Of a stretch of 64,000 nt of DNA, positions 27,338-35,169 are shown in pieces (positions within the stretch are counted from its first letter, which is position 1; every line of letters begins with the position of its first letter). The notes beneath the pieces were generated by a model. It did no database searches and was not told the origin of the DNA. It saw only the letters and a program-made list of their open reading frames with translations. The stretch is taken from the NCBI GenBank assembly GCA_016716325.1, contig JADJWO010000001.1, positions 1,488,001 through 1,552,000 on the forward strand, given 5' to 3'. Source of the stretch: Nitrosomonadales bacterium (lineage in GTDB: Bacteria; Pseudomonadota; Gammaproteobacteria; Burkholderiales; Gallionellaceae). The position numbers and the translations under genes are program-made.

Positions 27338-27603
27338 TCGCCTTCCCCGAAATAATCGTTGATCAGCGCCAGCAACGCCTCCATCGCCTCGGCCTCATCC
27401 TCGCCGCTGGTCTCGATGTTGACGGTCATGCCCTTGGCCGCGGCCAGCATCATCACCCCCATGATGCTCTTCGCGTTCACGCGGCGCTTGTTGCGCGACA
27501 TCATCACCTCGCACTTGAAGCGCGAGGCCAGTTGGGTGAGTTTGGCCGAGGCACGCGCATGCATGCCGAGCTTGTTGATGATGACCACATCCTGCTGCAA
27601 CAT
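27334..27603 (-). CDS. ptsH: HPr phosphocarrier protein
   Basis: An 89-residue HPr with active-site His 15 (KLGMHARASAKL) and the regulatory Ser 46 (AKSIMGVMMLAA), the residue phosphorylated by HPr kinase where present. No hprK is in this window. It directly follows the EIIA gene and overlaps ptsI by 4 bp. Confidence 0.96.
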   Translation of the reverse strand: MLQQDVVIINKLGMHARASAKLTQLASRFKCEVMMSRNKRRVNAKSIMGVMMLAAAKGMTVNIETSGEDEAEAMEALLALINDYFGEGE

Positions 27604-27990
27604 CTAATGCTCCATATGCACGATGCATTCGCGGCCGCCTTCGATGGCGATCTTCGCCAACTCCGGCAAGGTCTTGCCGGGGTAACCCAGCACGCGCAAC
27701 AGCATCGGCAGGTTCACGCCCGCCACACCCTCGACGCGCTCGGCATGGCACAACTGCCGCCCGATGTTGCTGGGCGTGGCGCCGAACACATCTGCCAGGA
27801 TCAGCACCCCGCTACCGGCGTCCAGTTCCTTGATCAGCTCCTCGCCCTCGACCAGCTTCTGTTGCGTGTCATCGCTCGCGCGAACCGACAAGGCCCTGAG
27901 GTTGCGCGGCGCCTCGCCCAGCACATGCCTGATGCAATCGATGAAGCTGTCGCCCAGCCCGTTGTGCGTCACTAACAATATCCCGACCAA
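27604..27990 (-). CDS. PTS mannose-family EIIA component
   Basis: About 128 residues of the EIIA-Man fold with its phosphohistidine near residue 9 (ILLVTHNGLGDSFI) and SGVLILADVFGATPSN. I prefer the TTG start at 27990: AGGGAG lies 7 bases upstream, and the protein then begins MVGILLVTHN like other family members. A longer frame from 28008 or 28038 has no ribosome-binding site. It probably accepts phosphate from HPr and plays a regulatory role, as no EIIB/C/D genes follow. The stop abuts the ptsH start. Confidence 0.9.
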   Translation of the reverse strand: MVGILLVTHNGLGDSFIDCIRHVLGEAPRNLRALSVRASDDTQQKLVEGEELIKELDAGSGVLILADVFGATPSNIGRQLCHAERVEGVAGVNLPMLLRVLGYPGKTLPELAKIAIEGGRECIVHMEH

Positions 27991-28093
27991 TTCAACTCTC
28001 CCTCTCATCCAGTGAGCAGCATGCGCCAGCAGCGGCACGGCATGCCTTTCCGGTTTTTATGTTTTTCAGGGGCGATTCCTGTCCGTGCAATAC

Positions 28094-29155
28094 TCACTCA
28101 ACCTGCGGATGAACGTCCTTGTCCGCGAATTCTAGCCGTTTCTGCAATGCGGCTGTGAGATGAATGCCGCCCTGTGCATCCACCAGCATCGCTTCCGCCA
28201 GATCCATCTGCGCTGCCGCTGCCCGCCAGCCGTCCGCACCCGCGACGAACAGCGGCTTGGAAGCCACATCGGACATCACGCCGGCATGCGGCCCGTGCGC
28301 CAGCACCGTCACTGCCTGCACGCCCTGTGCCGGATACCCGTTGCGCGGGTCGACCAGGTGGCAATAGCGCTTGCCGTCCAGCTCGAAATAGCGCTGGTAA
28401 TCGCCGGACGTGCCGATCGCCTCGCCATCATGCAGATCGAGCATGGCCAGCGCGCCGGACTTGCGCGGGTGCTGGATGCCGACGCGCCACGGGCGTTTGC
28501 CGTGACTGCCGAGCGCCAGGATATTGCCGCCGATGTTGACCAACGCATTCCGGATGCCGCGCTTGCGCAACAGTTCGGCCGCCCTGTCCAGCGCATACCC
28601 CTTGGCATAACCACCCAGGTCGATCTGCACCGCCCTGTTCTTGCTTCTCAATATTTCCCCTCTCCCGTTGACGGGCGAGGGGAGAAAAACCAGGTCGCCC
28701 ATCTGCGGGTTCGCCTTCACCAGCGCGGCGACCTTCTCCCCGTCCGGCCGCACCGCCTTGAATTCGTCGGCGTGGAAACCCCAGAGTTGCACCAGACCGC
28801 CGATAGCCGGATTGAACAGGCCGTTCGATCGTGCCGAAAGCCGTGCCGCGTCCTGCAGCATCGCCGCCAGCTCCGGGGTGACGTCCTGTCCCTCGCCGCC
28901 GGTGAACGCGGCGTTCAACCGGCTCAACTCGCCGGGCTGCCAGGCATGCAGCATGTCGTGCAACCGCTGGAACTCGCCCAGCACGTCGGCCACTGCCTGA
29001 CGCGCGCGCGGCTCCTCCTCGCCATAGACGCTGACATCCACCAGCGTGCCGAACACATAGCCCTGCTCGTGGTACAGCGGCTCCTTGCCGCCGCAACCGT
29101 TGAGAGCGAGCAGGCCGAACAGCAAGATGAGCCGCAAACCATAACGGGCCGTCAT
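28094..29155 (-). CDS. apbE: FAD:protein FMN transferase, lipoprotein (ApbE)
   Basis: A 353-residue protein with an N-terminal lipoprotein signal (hydrophobic LILLFGLLALNGC, lipobox Cys near residue 20). ApbE signatures follow: GTLVDVSVYG, NPAIGGLVQLWGFH, IDLGGYAKGYALD, NIGGNILALG and GTSGDYQRYF. It attaches FMN to Thr or Ser of flavoproteins such as RnfG/NqrC in the periplasm. The start ATG 29155 lies within a GGGAATGAC palindromic repeat and lacks a clear ribosome-binding site; TTG a few codons later is an alternative. Residues around FLPSPVNGRGEIL appear to be an in-frame repeat insertion just before the IDLGG motif. Confidence 0.9.
   Translation of the reverse strand: MTARYGLRLILLFGLLALNGCGGKEPLYHEQGYVFGTLVDVSVYGEEEPRARQAVADVLGEFQRLHDMLHAWQPGELSRLNAAFTGGEGQDVTPELAAMLQDAARLSARSNGLFNPAIGGLVQLWGFHADEFKAVRPDGEKVAALVKANPQMGDLVFLPSPVNGRGEILRSKNRAVQIDLGGYAKGYALDRAAELLRKRGIRNALVNIGGNILALGSHGKRPWRVGIQHPRKSGALAMLDLHDGEAIGTSGDYQRYFELDGKRYCHLVDPRNGYPAQGVQAVTVLAHGPHAGVMSDVASKPLFVAGADGWRAAAAQMDLAEAMLVDAQGGIHLTAALQKRLEFADKDVHPQVE
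28657..28682. repeat. palindromic repeat inserted in frame in apbE
   Basis: CCCCTCTCCCGT (28657-28668) and ACGGGCGAGGGG (28671-28682) form a 12-bp stem with one mismatch and a 2-nt loop inside the apbE coding region. Similar CCCTCTCCC...GGGAGAGGG palindromes occur between genes at 23043, 34640, 39090 and 40188. Confidence 0.7.
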
Positions 29156-29400
29156 TCCCGCGCAGGCGGGAATCCAGCGATTCAAAAATCTCGCGAAGCG
29201 AACAAAACCCTCTTGTCCCGCTACGCGGGGTTTGTCGATCTGGCCGGTTTCCCGCCTGCGCGGGAATGACGTACGCATTATCGTGGAGCAATGGCACAAA
29301 AAGCCGGATTCCCGCCTAATGGAACTGCCAGCCATTCGACCAAGCTGGCAAACTACGCCAGCAAAGTGGCTGGTTATGCGCGGGAATGACAAAAAGAAGA
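29145..29400. repeat. cluster of GCGGGAATGAC REP-like palindromes between gshA and apbE
   Basis: This spacer holds copies of the ATTCCCGC...GCGGGAAT palindrome at about 29154-29175, 29250-29270 and 29308-29390. The last is split by a hairpin element (29317-29377). The gshA stop is at the right edge and the apbE start codon is inside the leftmost palindrome, so essentially no unique spacer is left. Confidence 0.8.
29317..29377. repeat. dispersed hairpin element, copy 2, inside a REP palindrome
   Basis: About 61 bp lie exactly between GGATTCCCGCC and GCGCGGGAATGAC, the two halves of a REP-like palindrome. CCAGCCA and TGGCTGG form the outer 7-bp stem, TGGCA and GCCA an inner one, and TGGTTAT ends the element. 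Confidence 0.7.
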
Positions 29401-30696
29401 TCACTCCTCCATCGCCTCCAGCTCCAGCGAAGCCGCGAGCAACGCCAGGCGCGCCACCACGCCGTAGGCATAGAAACGGTTCGGCACCGCGTCCGGCGCG
29501 ATGGCCGGATCGGGCAGAGTACAGCTGGTCTCGAACGCCAGCGGCTTGAACGACATGCCCGGCGCGTTGAGGTTCTCGTCCACCCCGCGCGCGGTATGCA
29601 CCCGGTAGAAGCCGCCGACCACGTAATGGTCGATCATGTAGATCACCGGCTCGGCCACCGCATCGCCGATCTCCTCGAAGGTGTACACGCCCTCCTGGAT
29701 CAGCACGTCCTGCACCTGCAAGCCTTCCTTGACCACCGCCATCTTGTTGCGCTGCTTGCGGTTCAGGTGGGTGATCTCGCTGGCGTCCTTGACCGTCATG
29801 ATGCCCATGCCGTAGGTGCCCGCATCGGCCTTGACGATGACGAAGGGCTCCTGCTTCACGCCGTATTCGGCGTACTTGGCACGGATCTTCTGCAGCACCC
29901 CGTCCACCTGCGCCGCGAGACATTCCTCACCGACGCGCTGGTGGAAATCGACCTTGTCGCAGACGGCAAAATACGGGTTGAGCAGCCAGGGATCGACACC
30001 CAGCAGGCCCGCCACGTCGCCGGCGACGCGGTCATAGGCGGCGAAATGCTGCGACTTGCGCCGCACATGCCAGCCCGCAGCCAGCGGCGGGAACACGCCC
30101 TGCTCCAGACCCTTCAGGATGTCCGGCACGCCGCCCGACAGGTCGTTGTTGAGCAACACCACGCACGGGTCGAAACCCGTCCCGGACCCCGATCCGGGAT
30201 CGGCCAGCCCGATGCGATTGCCTTTGCGCACCAGCGGCTCCAGCGTCAGCGTGTCGCCGCCGGGCAACGGGAAATCCGTCGGCGCGGTGATCTCCGGCAG
30301 CAGGCTGCCGACCCGCACGCGCATCCCGGCCTGCTTGAAGATGGTGGCGAGCTGCACCACGTTCTGCAGATAGAACAGGTTGCGCGTGTGGTTCTCGGGA
30401 ATCAGCAAAATGCCTTTGGCCTCCGGGCAGATCTTCTCCACCGCGCTTTGCATCGCCAGCACGCACAACGGCAGGAAGTCCGGATTGAGATTGTTGAACC
30501 CGCCGGGAAACAGGTTGGTGTCCACCGGCGCCAGCTTGAAACCGCTGTTGCGCAGGTCCACCGAGGAATAGAACGGCGGCGTATGCTCCATCCATTGGGT
30601 GCGGAACCAGTGCTCGATGGTCGGCATGGCATCCAGGAAGCGCCGCTCCAGATCGAGCAGCGGGCCGGTCAGCGCGGTAGTGAGATGGGGGACCAT
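29401..30696 (-). CDS. gshA: glutamate-cysteine ligase, acidithiobacillus-type
   Basis: About 431 residues. The translation (EHWFRTQWMEHTPPFYSSVD, VDTNLFPGGFNNLNPDF, FVIVKADAGTYGMGIMTVKD) matches the GshA family named from Acidithiobacillus ferrooxidans, distinct from the E. coli type. It makes gamma-glutamylcysteine for glutathione. I chose ATG 30696 (MVPHLTTAL...), 24 codons inside the longest frame, because the upstream residues look untranslated. No gshB lies alongside. It precedes apbE in the same direction across a repeat-filled gap. Confidence 0.88.
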   Translation of the reverse strand: MVPHLTTALTGPLLDLERRFLDAMPTIEHWFRTQWMEHTPPFYSSVDLRNSGFKLAPVDTNLFPGGFNNLNPDFLPLCVLAMQSAVEKICPEAKGILLIPENHTRNLFYLQNVVQLATIFKQAGMRVRVGSLLPEITAPTDFPLPGGDTLTLEPLVRKGNRIGLADPGSGSGTGFDPCVVLLNNDLSGGVPDILKGLEQGVFPPLAAGWHVRRKSQHFAAYDRVAGDVAGLLGVDPWLLNPYFAVCDKVDFHQRVGEECLAAQVDGVLQKIRAKYAEYGVKQEPFVIVKADAGTYGMGIMTVKDASEITHLNRKQRNKMAVVKEGLQVQDVLIQEGVYTFEEIGDAVAEPVIYMIDHYVVGGFYRVHTARGVDENLNAPGMSFKPLAFETSCTLPDPAIAPDAVPNRFYAYGVVARLALLAASLELEAMEE

Positions 30697-30756
30697 CGGT
30701 TTTGTACCTGTAACAAACTGCTTGCATTCTAGCTTATGCGTTCGCACAAAATGAAA

Positions 30757-30777
30757 CCGCCCGCACAAGGCGGGCGG
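30757..30777 (-). terminator. terminator after the secreted protein gene
   Basis: CCGCCCGC (30757-30764) pairs perfectly with GCGGGCGG (30770-30777) around a 5-nt loop; on the minus strand TTTCATTTTG follows. It ends the transcript of the secreted-protein gene before gshA. Confidence 0.8.
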
Positions 30778-30804
30778 CCAAACCCTGAAAACAATCGAAG
30801 AAGG

Positions 30805-32058
30805 TTATTTTGGCGCGGGTTGCGATAGTGGAGCAGCCACACCCATAGCCTCGGTTGCTTTGGCCAGCAACAAACCCAGTGTAATTGAAATCTCATGATT
30901 AGCCGCAGCCTCGTACATCTTCGGGTCCGCTTCGACTGTAAATTCGTGGTGATCGTGATTACCCGTCACTTCGGCCACTTGCGCCACTTTCGCGGCCGGA
31001 GCCAACGCCCCGCCGAATGGGACAAAGCCGCCCAGCGCCCCCATCAATCCGCCGACCTTCTCGACTTTATTGATAGTGGTCGCCGCATTCATCACTTGCG
31101 CACCTGCCCCCGTAGTCTCTTCCATTTTTTTGGTTGAAACCTGATCAGCAATCAGCAACGGCTTTTTCAGATAGATTGCGGAATCACCCTCCTGTGTAAA
31201 GTCACGCACCTTGGCACCGAAAAAAGTCCTGCCGCCGAACATCTTGGAGTCATTCTCGGAATGATTGGCACTCCGGAATACGATGCGCGATTCTTCCAGC
31301 ATGGTCAGGGCAGGCAGCACCTCGGCCGTACCATTAACCAGCGTCACTGCATCACCTAAAATACCAATGCCATTCCAACCGGATACCTCAGCCTGCCCGG
31401 GTGCGATGGTCAGCAATACCTTCATGCACGGCGCATCGTATTTTTTGGAAAGCGCCAACTCCGCCTTGGGCAGTTCTCTCGTCATGTCTTCAAAGCCGCT
31501 GGACAATCCACTGCCAAAGCCTTGGCGATCCTGATCACTGCGGCGCAACAGGGTATAGACCTTCCCGCCATTTGGCGCGAAGAAATGTGATATTCCGTCC
31601 TTGGTTTCAAGCACGACCGGCGAGGCCTTGCCCAATTTTTCGACAGCCGCGAATTCAGGCTCATTCGCCAATTTATCCGGCCCGATCACCTCGATACCTG
31701 CCGCTGTCATTTCTTTCAGGAAATTTTGATAAGCCATGTCGGTGATTTTCTGCAACTTGGCATCCTCCACCCCCTTGAGCAACAGATAGACGGACACGTT
31801 GCGTTGCGCCGTAAAACCGGTTGCCGCGTTGCGCTCGCTGACATTTTTGCTTATCTCGGAACGCAACTGGAATTCCACGCGGAACTGCGGCACCAGCACG
31901 CGCTTTACGCCTTTCAGCTTGTCCGTCCCGGTCGCATCCACATAGGCAGCGATCTGCTGTTCTGGCGAGGATTTGGCATCAAAATACGGATTGTCATCAA
32001 TCGCCCATACGGATGAGGAAAACAAGGAAAACATTACATACACAGCCAGACGGCGCAT
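30805..32058 (-). CDS. secreted protein of unknown function
   Basis: A 417-residue protein that I do not recognise. It starts at ATG 32058 (AAGGAG upstream), giving a clear signal peptide MRRLAVYVMFSLFSSSVWA with cleavage before IDDNPYFD. The mature part has no obvious membrane segment except a glycine/alanine-rich stretch near residues 350-375 (LMGALGGFVPFGGALAPAAK). Two halves alternate strand-like and helical sequence, such as KGVKRVLVPQFRVEFQLRSE. A single Cys (CMKVLLTIAPG) remains. It stands alone: a hairpin terminator follows and ybiT is divergent. Its location would be periplasm or cell surface. I propose no function. Confidence 0.85.
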   Translation of the reverse strand: MRRLAVYVMFSLFSSSVWAIDDNPYFDAKSSPEQQIAAYVDATGTDKLKGVKRVLVPQFRVEFQLRSEISKNVSERNAATGFTAQRNVSVYLLLKGVEDAKLQKITDMAYQNFLKEMTAAGIEVIGPDKLANEPEFAAVEKLGKASPVVLETKDGISHFFAPNGGKVYTLLRRSDQDRQGFGSGLSSGFEDMTRELPKAELALSKKYDAPCMKVLLTIAPGQAEVSGWNGIGILGDAVTLVNGTAEVLPALTMLEESRIVFRSANHSENDSKMFGGRTFFGAKVRDFTQEGDSAIYLKKPLLIADQVSTKKMEETTGAGAQVMNAATTINKVEKVGGLMGALGGFVPFGGALAPAAKVAQVAEVTGNHDHHEFTVEADPKMYEAAANHEISITLGLLLAKATEAMGVAAPLSQPAPK

Positions 32059-32393
32059 TATTAACTCCTTATCAAGAAATGAACTGCATTGTTGCAAAAG
32101 AACTCCGTGATGACTCAATGAGTTTCACGGCAACAAAAAGTTACCGCAACCACGCGACGCGATACGAATGCCGCACGACAGCGCACTGCATATGAAAAAA
32201 TCGCGTCAATCTACCAATAAAACATGACTGCGGCAATTACCAAAATTATCTAGGCCGTTAATCCTGGTCCGCTGATTCCAAGGGCGATTTCCCCGCGCGC
32301 CATGCCGGGCGATTTGTCCCGATCCCGTCGCGGAAACCTTACCCCGGCCGCATCGGATGGTAGAATGCGCCCCTTCGAAATAAAGGCAGTCTT

Positions 32394-33992
32394 ATGTTAT
32401 CCACCGCAAACATCACCATGCAGTTCGGCGCCAAGCCGCTGTTCGAGAACGTCTCCGTCAAGTTCGGCGACGGCAACCGCTACGGCCTGATCGGCGCCAA
32501 CGGCTGCGGCAAATCCACGTTCATGAAGATCCTCGGCGGCGACCTCGACCAGACCTCAGGCGAGGTGATGCTGGACAAGGGCGAGCGCCTCGGCAAGCTG
32601 CGCCAGGACCAGTTCGCCTACGAGGACATGCGCGTGCTGGACGTGGTGATGATGGGTCACGCCGAGATGTGGGCGGCGATGTCGGAACGCGACGCGATCT
32701 ACGCCAACCCCGACGCGACCGAAGAAGACTACATGCGCGCCGCCGACCTGGAGGCGACCTTCGCCGAATACGACGGCTACACCGCCGAACCGCGCGCCGG
32801 GGAACTGCTGCTGGGCTTGGGCATCCCGCTGGAACAGCACCAGGGCCCGATGCGCGAGATCGCCCCCGGCTTCAAGCTGCGCGTGCTGCTGGCGCAGGCG
32901 CTGTTCTCCAACCCGGACATCCTGCTGCTGGACGAGCCGACCAACAACCTCGACATCAACACCATCCGCTGGCTGGAGGACATCCTCAACGCGCGCAACT
33001 GCACCATGGTCATCATCTCGCACGACCGCCATTTCCTGAACAGCGTGTGCACCCACATGTCCGATCTTGACTACGGCAAGATCACCACTTATCCCGGCAA
33101 TTATGACGATTACATGCTGGCCTCCGCGCAGGCGCGCGAACAACTGTCCGCGGACAACGCCAAAGCAAAGGAAAAAGTGGCCGAACTGAAGGCCTTCGTC
33201 GCGCGCTTCTCGGCCAACGCCTCCAAGGCCAAACAGGCCACTTCGCGGGCGCGCCAGATCGACAAGATCAAGATCGAGGACATCAAGCCGTCCAGCCGCC
33301 AGTATCCGTTCATCCGCTACGAATTCGACGAGCGCGACAAGCTGCACCGCACCGCCGTCGAAGTGCAGAAGATGGCCAAGGGCTTCGACCGCACGCTGTT
33401 CTCCAACGTCAACTTCCGCATCGAGGCGGGCGAAAAGGTCGCCATCATCGGCCCCAACGGCATCGGCAAGACCACCTTGCTGCGCATCCTGGCCGGCGAC
33501 CTGGAACCCGACACCGGCACAGTGAAGTGGGCGGAAAAGGCCAGGCCGGGCTATTACGCGCAGGACCACGAATACGAATTCGAGAACAACAAGGTGCTGA
33601 CCGACTGGATGTCCGACTGGCGCGGCGAGAACGACGACGACCAGGCGGTGCGCGGCACGCTGGGCCGGCTGCTGTTCACCGGCGACGACGGCAAGAAAAA
33701 GGTCAAGATACTGTCCGGCGGCGAGAAAGGCCGCATGCTGTTCGGCAAGCTGATGCTGCAAAGACCCAACGTGCTGCTGATGGACGAGCCGACCAACCAC
33801 ATGGACATGGAATCCATCGAATCGCTCAACACCGCGCTCGACCTGTACAAAGGCACGCTGGTGTTCGTCAGCCACGACCGCGAGTTCGTCTCCTCGCTGG
33901 CCACGCGCATCATCGAGATCTCCGCGAAGGGCGTGACCGATTACCACGGCAACTATGAAGAGTACCTGCGCGACCAGGGCATGGCGGTTTAG
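32394..33992 (+). CDS. ybiT: ABC-F family ATPase YbiT
   Basis: A 532-residue soluble ABC-F protein with two ATPase domains and no membrane segments. Walker A sites are GANGCGKST and GPNGIGKTT; Walker B/D-loops are ILLLDEPTNNLD and VLLMDEPTNHMD. The second signature is LSGGEKG; the first is the atypical GFKLRVLLAQAL shared with E. coli YbiT, which it resembles along its whole length. The interdomain linker (SANASKAKQATSRARQIDKI) is the ribosome-contacting region. ABC-F proteins act on translating ribosomes. A 335-bp divergent gap (32059-32393) separates it from the secreted-protein gene; I see no further element in that gap. Confidence 0.94.
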   Translation: MLSTANITMQFGAKPLFENVSVKFGDGNRYGLIGANGCGKSTFMKILGGDLDQTSGEVMLDKGERLGKLRQDQFAYEDMRVLDVVMMGHAEMWAAMSERDAIYANPDATEEDYMRAADLEATFAEYDGYTAEPRAGELLLGLGIPLEQHQGPMREIAPGFKLRVLLAQALFSNPDILLLDEPTNNLDINTIRWLEDILNARNCTMVIISHDRHFLNSVCTHMSDLDYGKITTYPGNYDDYMLASAQAREQLSADNAKAKEKVAELKAFVARFSANASKAKQATSRARQIDKIKIEDIKPSSRQYPFIRYEFDERDKLHRTAVEVQKMAKGFDRTLFSNVNFRIEAGEKVAIIGPNGIGKTTLLRILAGDLEPDTGTVKWAEKARPGYYAQDHEYEFENNKVLTDWMSDWRGENDDDQAVRGTLGRLLFTGDDGKKKVKILSGGEKGRMLFGKLMLQRPNVLLMDEPTNHMDMESIESLNTALDLYKGTLVFVSHDREFVSSLATRIIEISAKGVTDYHGNYEEYLRDQGMAV

Positions 33993-33996
33993 CAAT

Positions 33997-34433
33997 GTCA
34001 TTCCCGCGCAAGCGGGAACCCAGCAGGCCGCGCTAACCGCGAAGAATCTGGAGCGCGTCATTCCCGCGCAAGCGGGAATCCAGCGGTTAAATGGTTCCGC
34101 GAAGCGGACAATTCCAGAAAACAGGCCGCTTCGCGAGATTGTTAAGGATGCGCTGAACAAGTATGGTTTTGTCGTTCCCGCGAAAGCGGGAACCCAATCT
34201 GTTGTAAGGCGCTAACGATGCACTGGATATTCCGTCATTCCCGCGAAAGCGGGAATCCAGCAGGCCGCGCTAACCGCGAAGAATCTGGAGCGCGTCATTC
34301 CCGCGCAAGCGGGAATCCAGCGGTTAAATGGTTCCGCGAAGCGGACAATTCCAGAAAACAGGCCGCTTCGCGAGATTGTTAAGGATGCGCTGAACAAGTA
34401 TGGTTTTGTCGTTCCCGCGAAAGCGGGAACCCA
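33997..34433. repeat. pair of 200-bp direct repeats (period 237 bp)
   Basis: Bases 33997-34196 and 34234-34433 are nearly identical, separated by 37 bp. Each holds three REP-like palindromes, a TTCCGCGAAGCGG...CCGCTTCGCG hairpin and the left end of the IS5-type MITE. The right copy runs into a complete MITE; the left copy is cut off within it. They lie just after the ybiT stop. Confidence 0.9.
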
Positions 34434-34492
34434 GTTAAATCAACAAGCTGGATTCCCGCTTTCGCGGGAATGACGACTTGATCAGCACATCC
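34383..34492. mobile_element. MITE-like element with IS5-type ends, flanked by TTAA
   Basis: A 110-bp element with inverted ends GGATGCGCTGAACAAGT and the complement of GGATGTGCTGATCAAGT, flanked by TTAA (34379-34382 and 34493-34496), again a YTAR target. Inside are two facing REP-like palindromes. It is the uninterrupted form of the element at 19997-20145. Confidence 0.78.
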
Positions 34493-34592
34493 TTAAATCA
34501 ACTGGATTCCCGCTTGCGCGCGAATGACAGAGCGGTTGCAGGAGCGCAATTCATTGCGCGATTTGAACGGATCGCGCAATACACGCAGGCGA

Positions 34593-35169
34593 CAAGAACC
34601 TCTTCCAGGTAAATTGCGCTCCCTGATTTCACGGCAAACCAATTCCCTCTCCCTTGGAGGGAGAGGGTCAGGGAGAGGGTAGAAACATTAAAGGCTGCAA
34701 CCCCCATCCCAACCTTCCCCCTTGCCGGGGGAAGTGACCGATAATGGAGCTCAACGGGCATCGCTCAATCATGGAGTGACATTGAACAAGAACCTCTTCG
34801 AGGTAAATTGCGCTTCCTGATTTCACGCCAAACCAATTCCCTCTCCCTTGAAGGGAGAGGGTCAGGGAGAGGGTAGAAACATTAAAGGCTGCAACCCCCA
34901 TCCCAACCTTCCCCCTTGCCGGGGGAAGTGACCGATAATGGAGTTCAACGGGCATCGCTCAATCATGGAGTGACATTGAACAAGAACCTCTTCGAGGTAA
35001 ATTGCGCTCCCTGATTTCACGGCAAACCAATTCCCTCTCCCTTGAAGGGAGAGGGTCAGGGAGAGGGTAGAAACATTAAAGGCTGCAACCCCCATCCCAA
35101 CCTTCCCCCTTGCCGGGGGAAGTGACCGATAATGGAGCTCAACGGGCATCGCTCAATCATGGAGTGACA
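34593..35169. repeat. three 194-bp tandem repeats upstream of murI
   Basis: Units start at 34593, 34787 and 34981. Each contains an 11-bp-stem palindrome of the CCCTCTCCC type, a CTTCCCCC...GGGGGAAG hairpin and, at its end, GGAGTGACATTGAA, the murI initiation site. In units ending at 34786 and 34980 that site opens a 12-codon frame (TTG at 34782 and 34976) that stops early. The last unit ends in murI itself. Period is exactly 194 bp. Confidence 0.9.

Noticed and set aside
28094..29923. A 609-codon frame that would extend apbE far upstream
   Set aside because: The extension runs through REP repeats and antisense or shifted gshA sequence; the lipoprotein signal marks the true N-terminus near 29155.
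32556..34160. A 534-codon open frame on the minus strand
   Set aside because: It lies antisense to ybiT, which is a clear full-length ABC-F protein; the antisense translation is low-complexity and resembles nothing.
34498..35149. Three 87-95 codon minus-strand frames with the same sequence
   Set aside because: They are the 194-bp tandem repeat read on the other strand.
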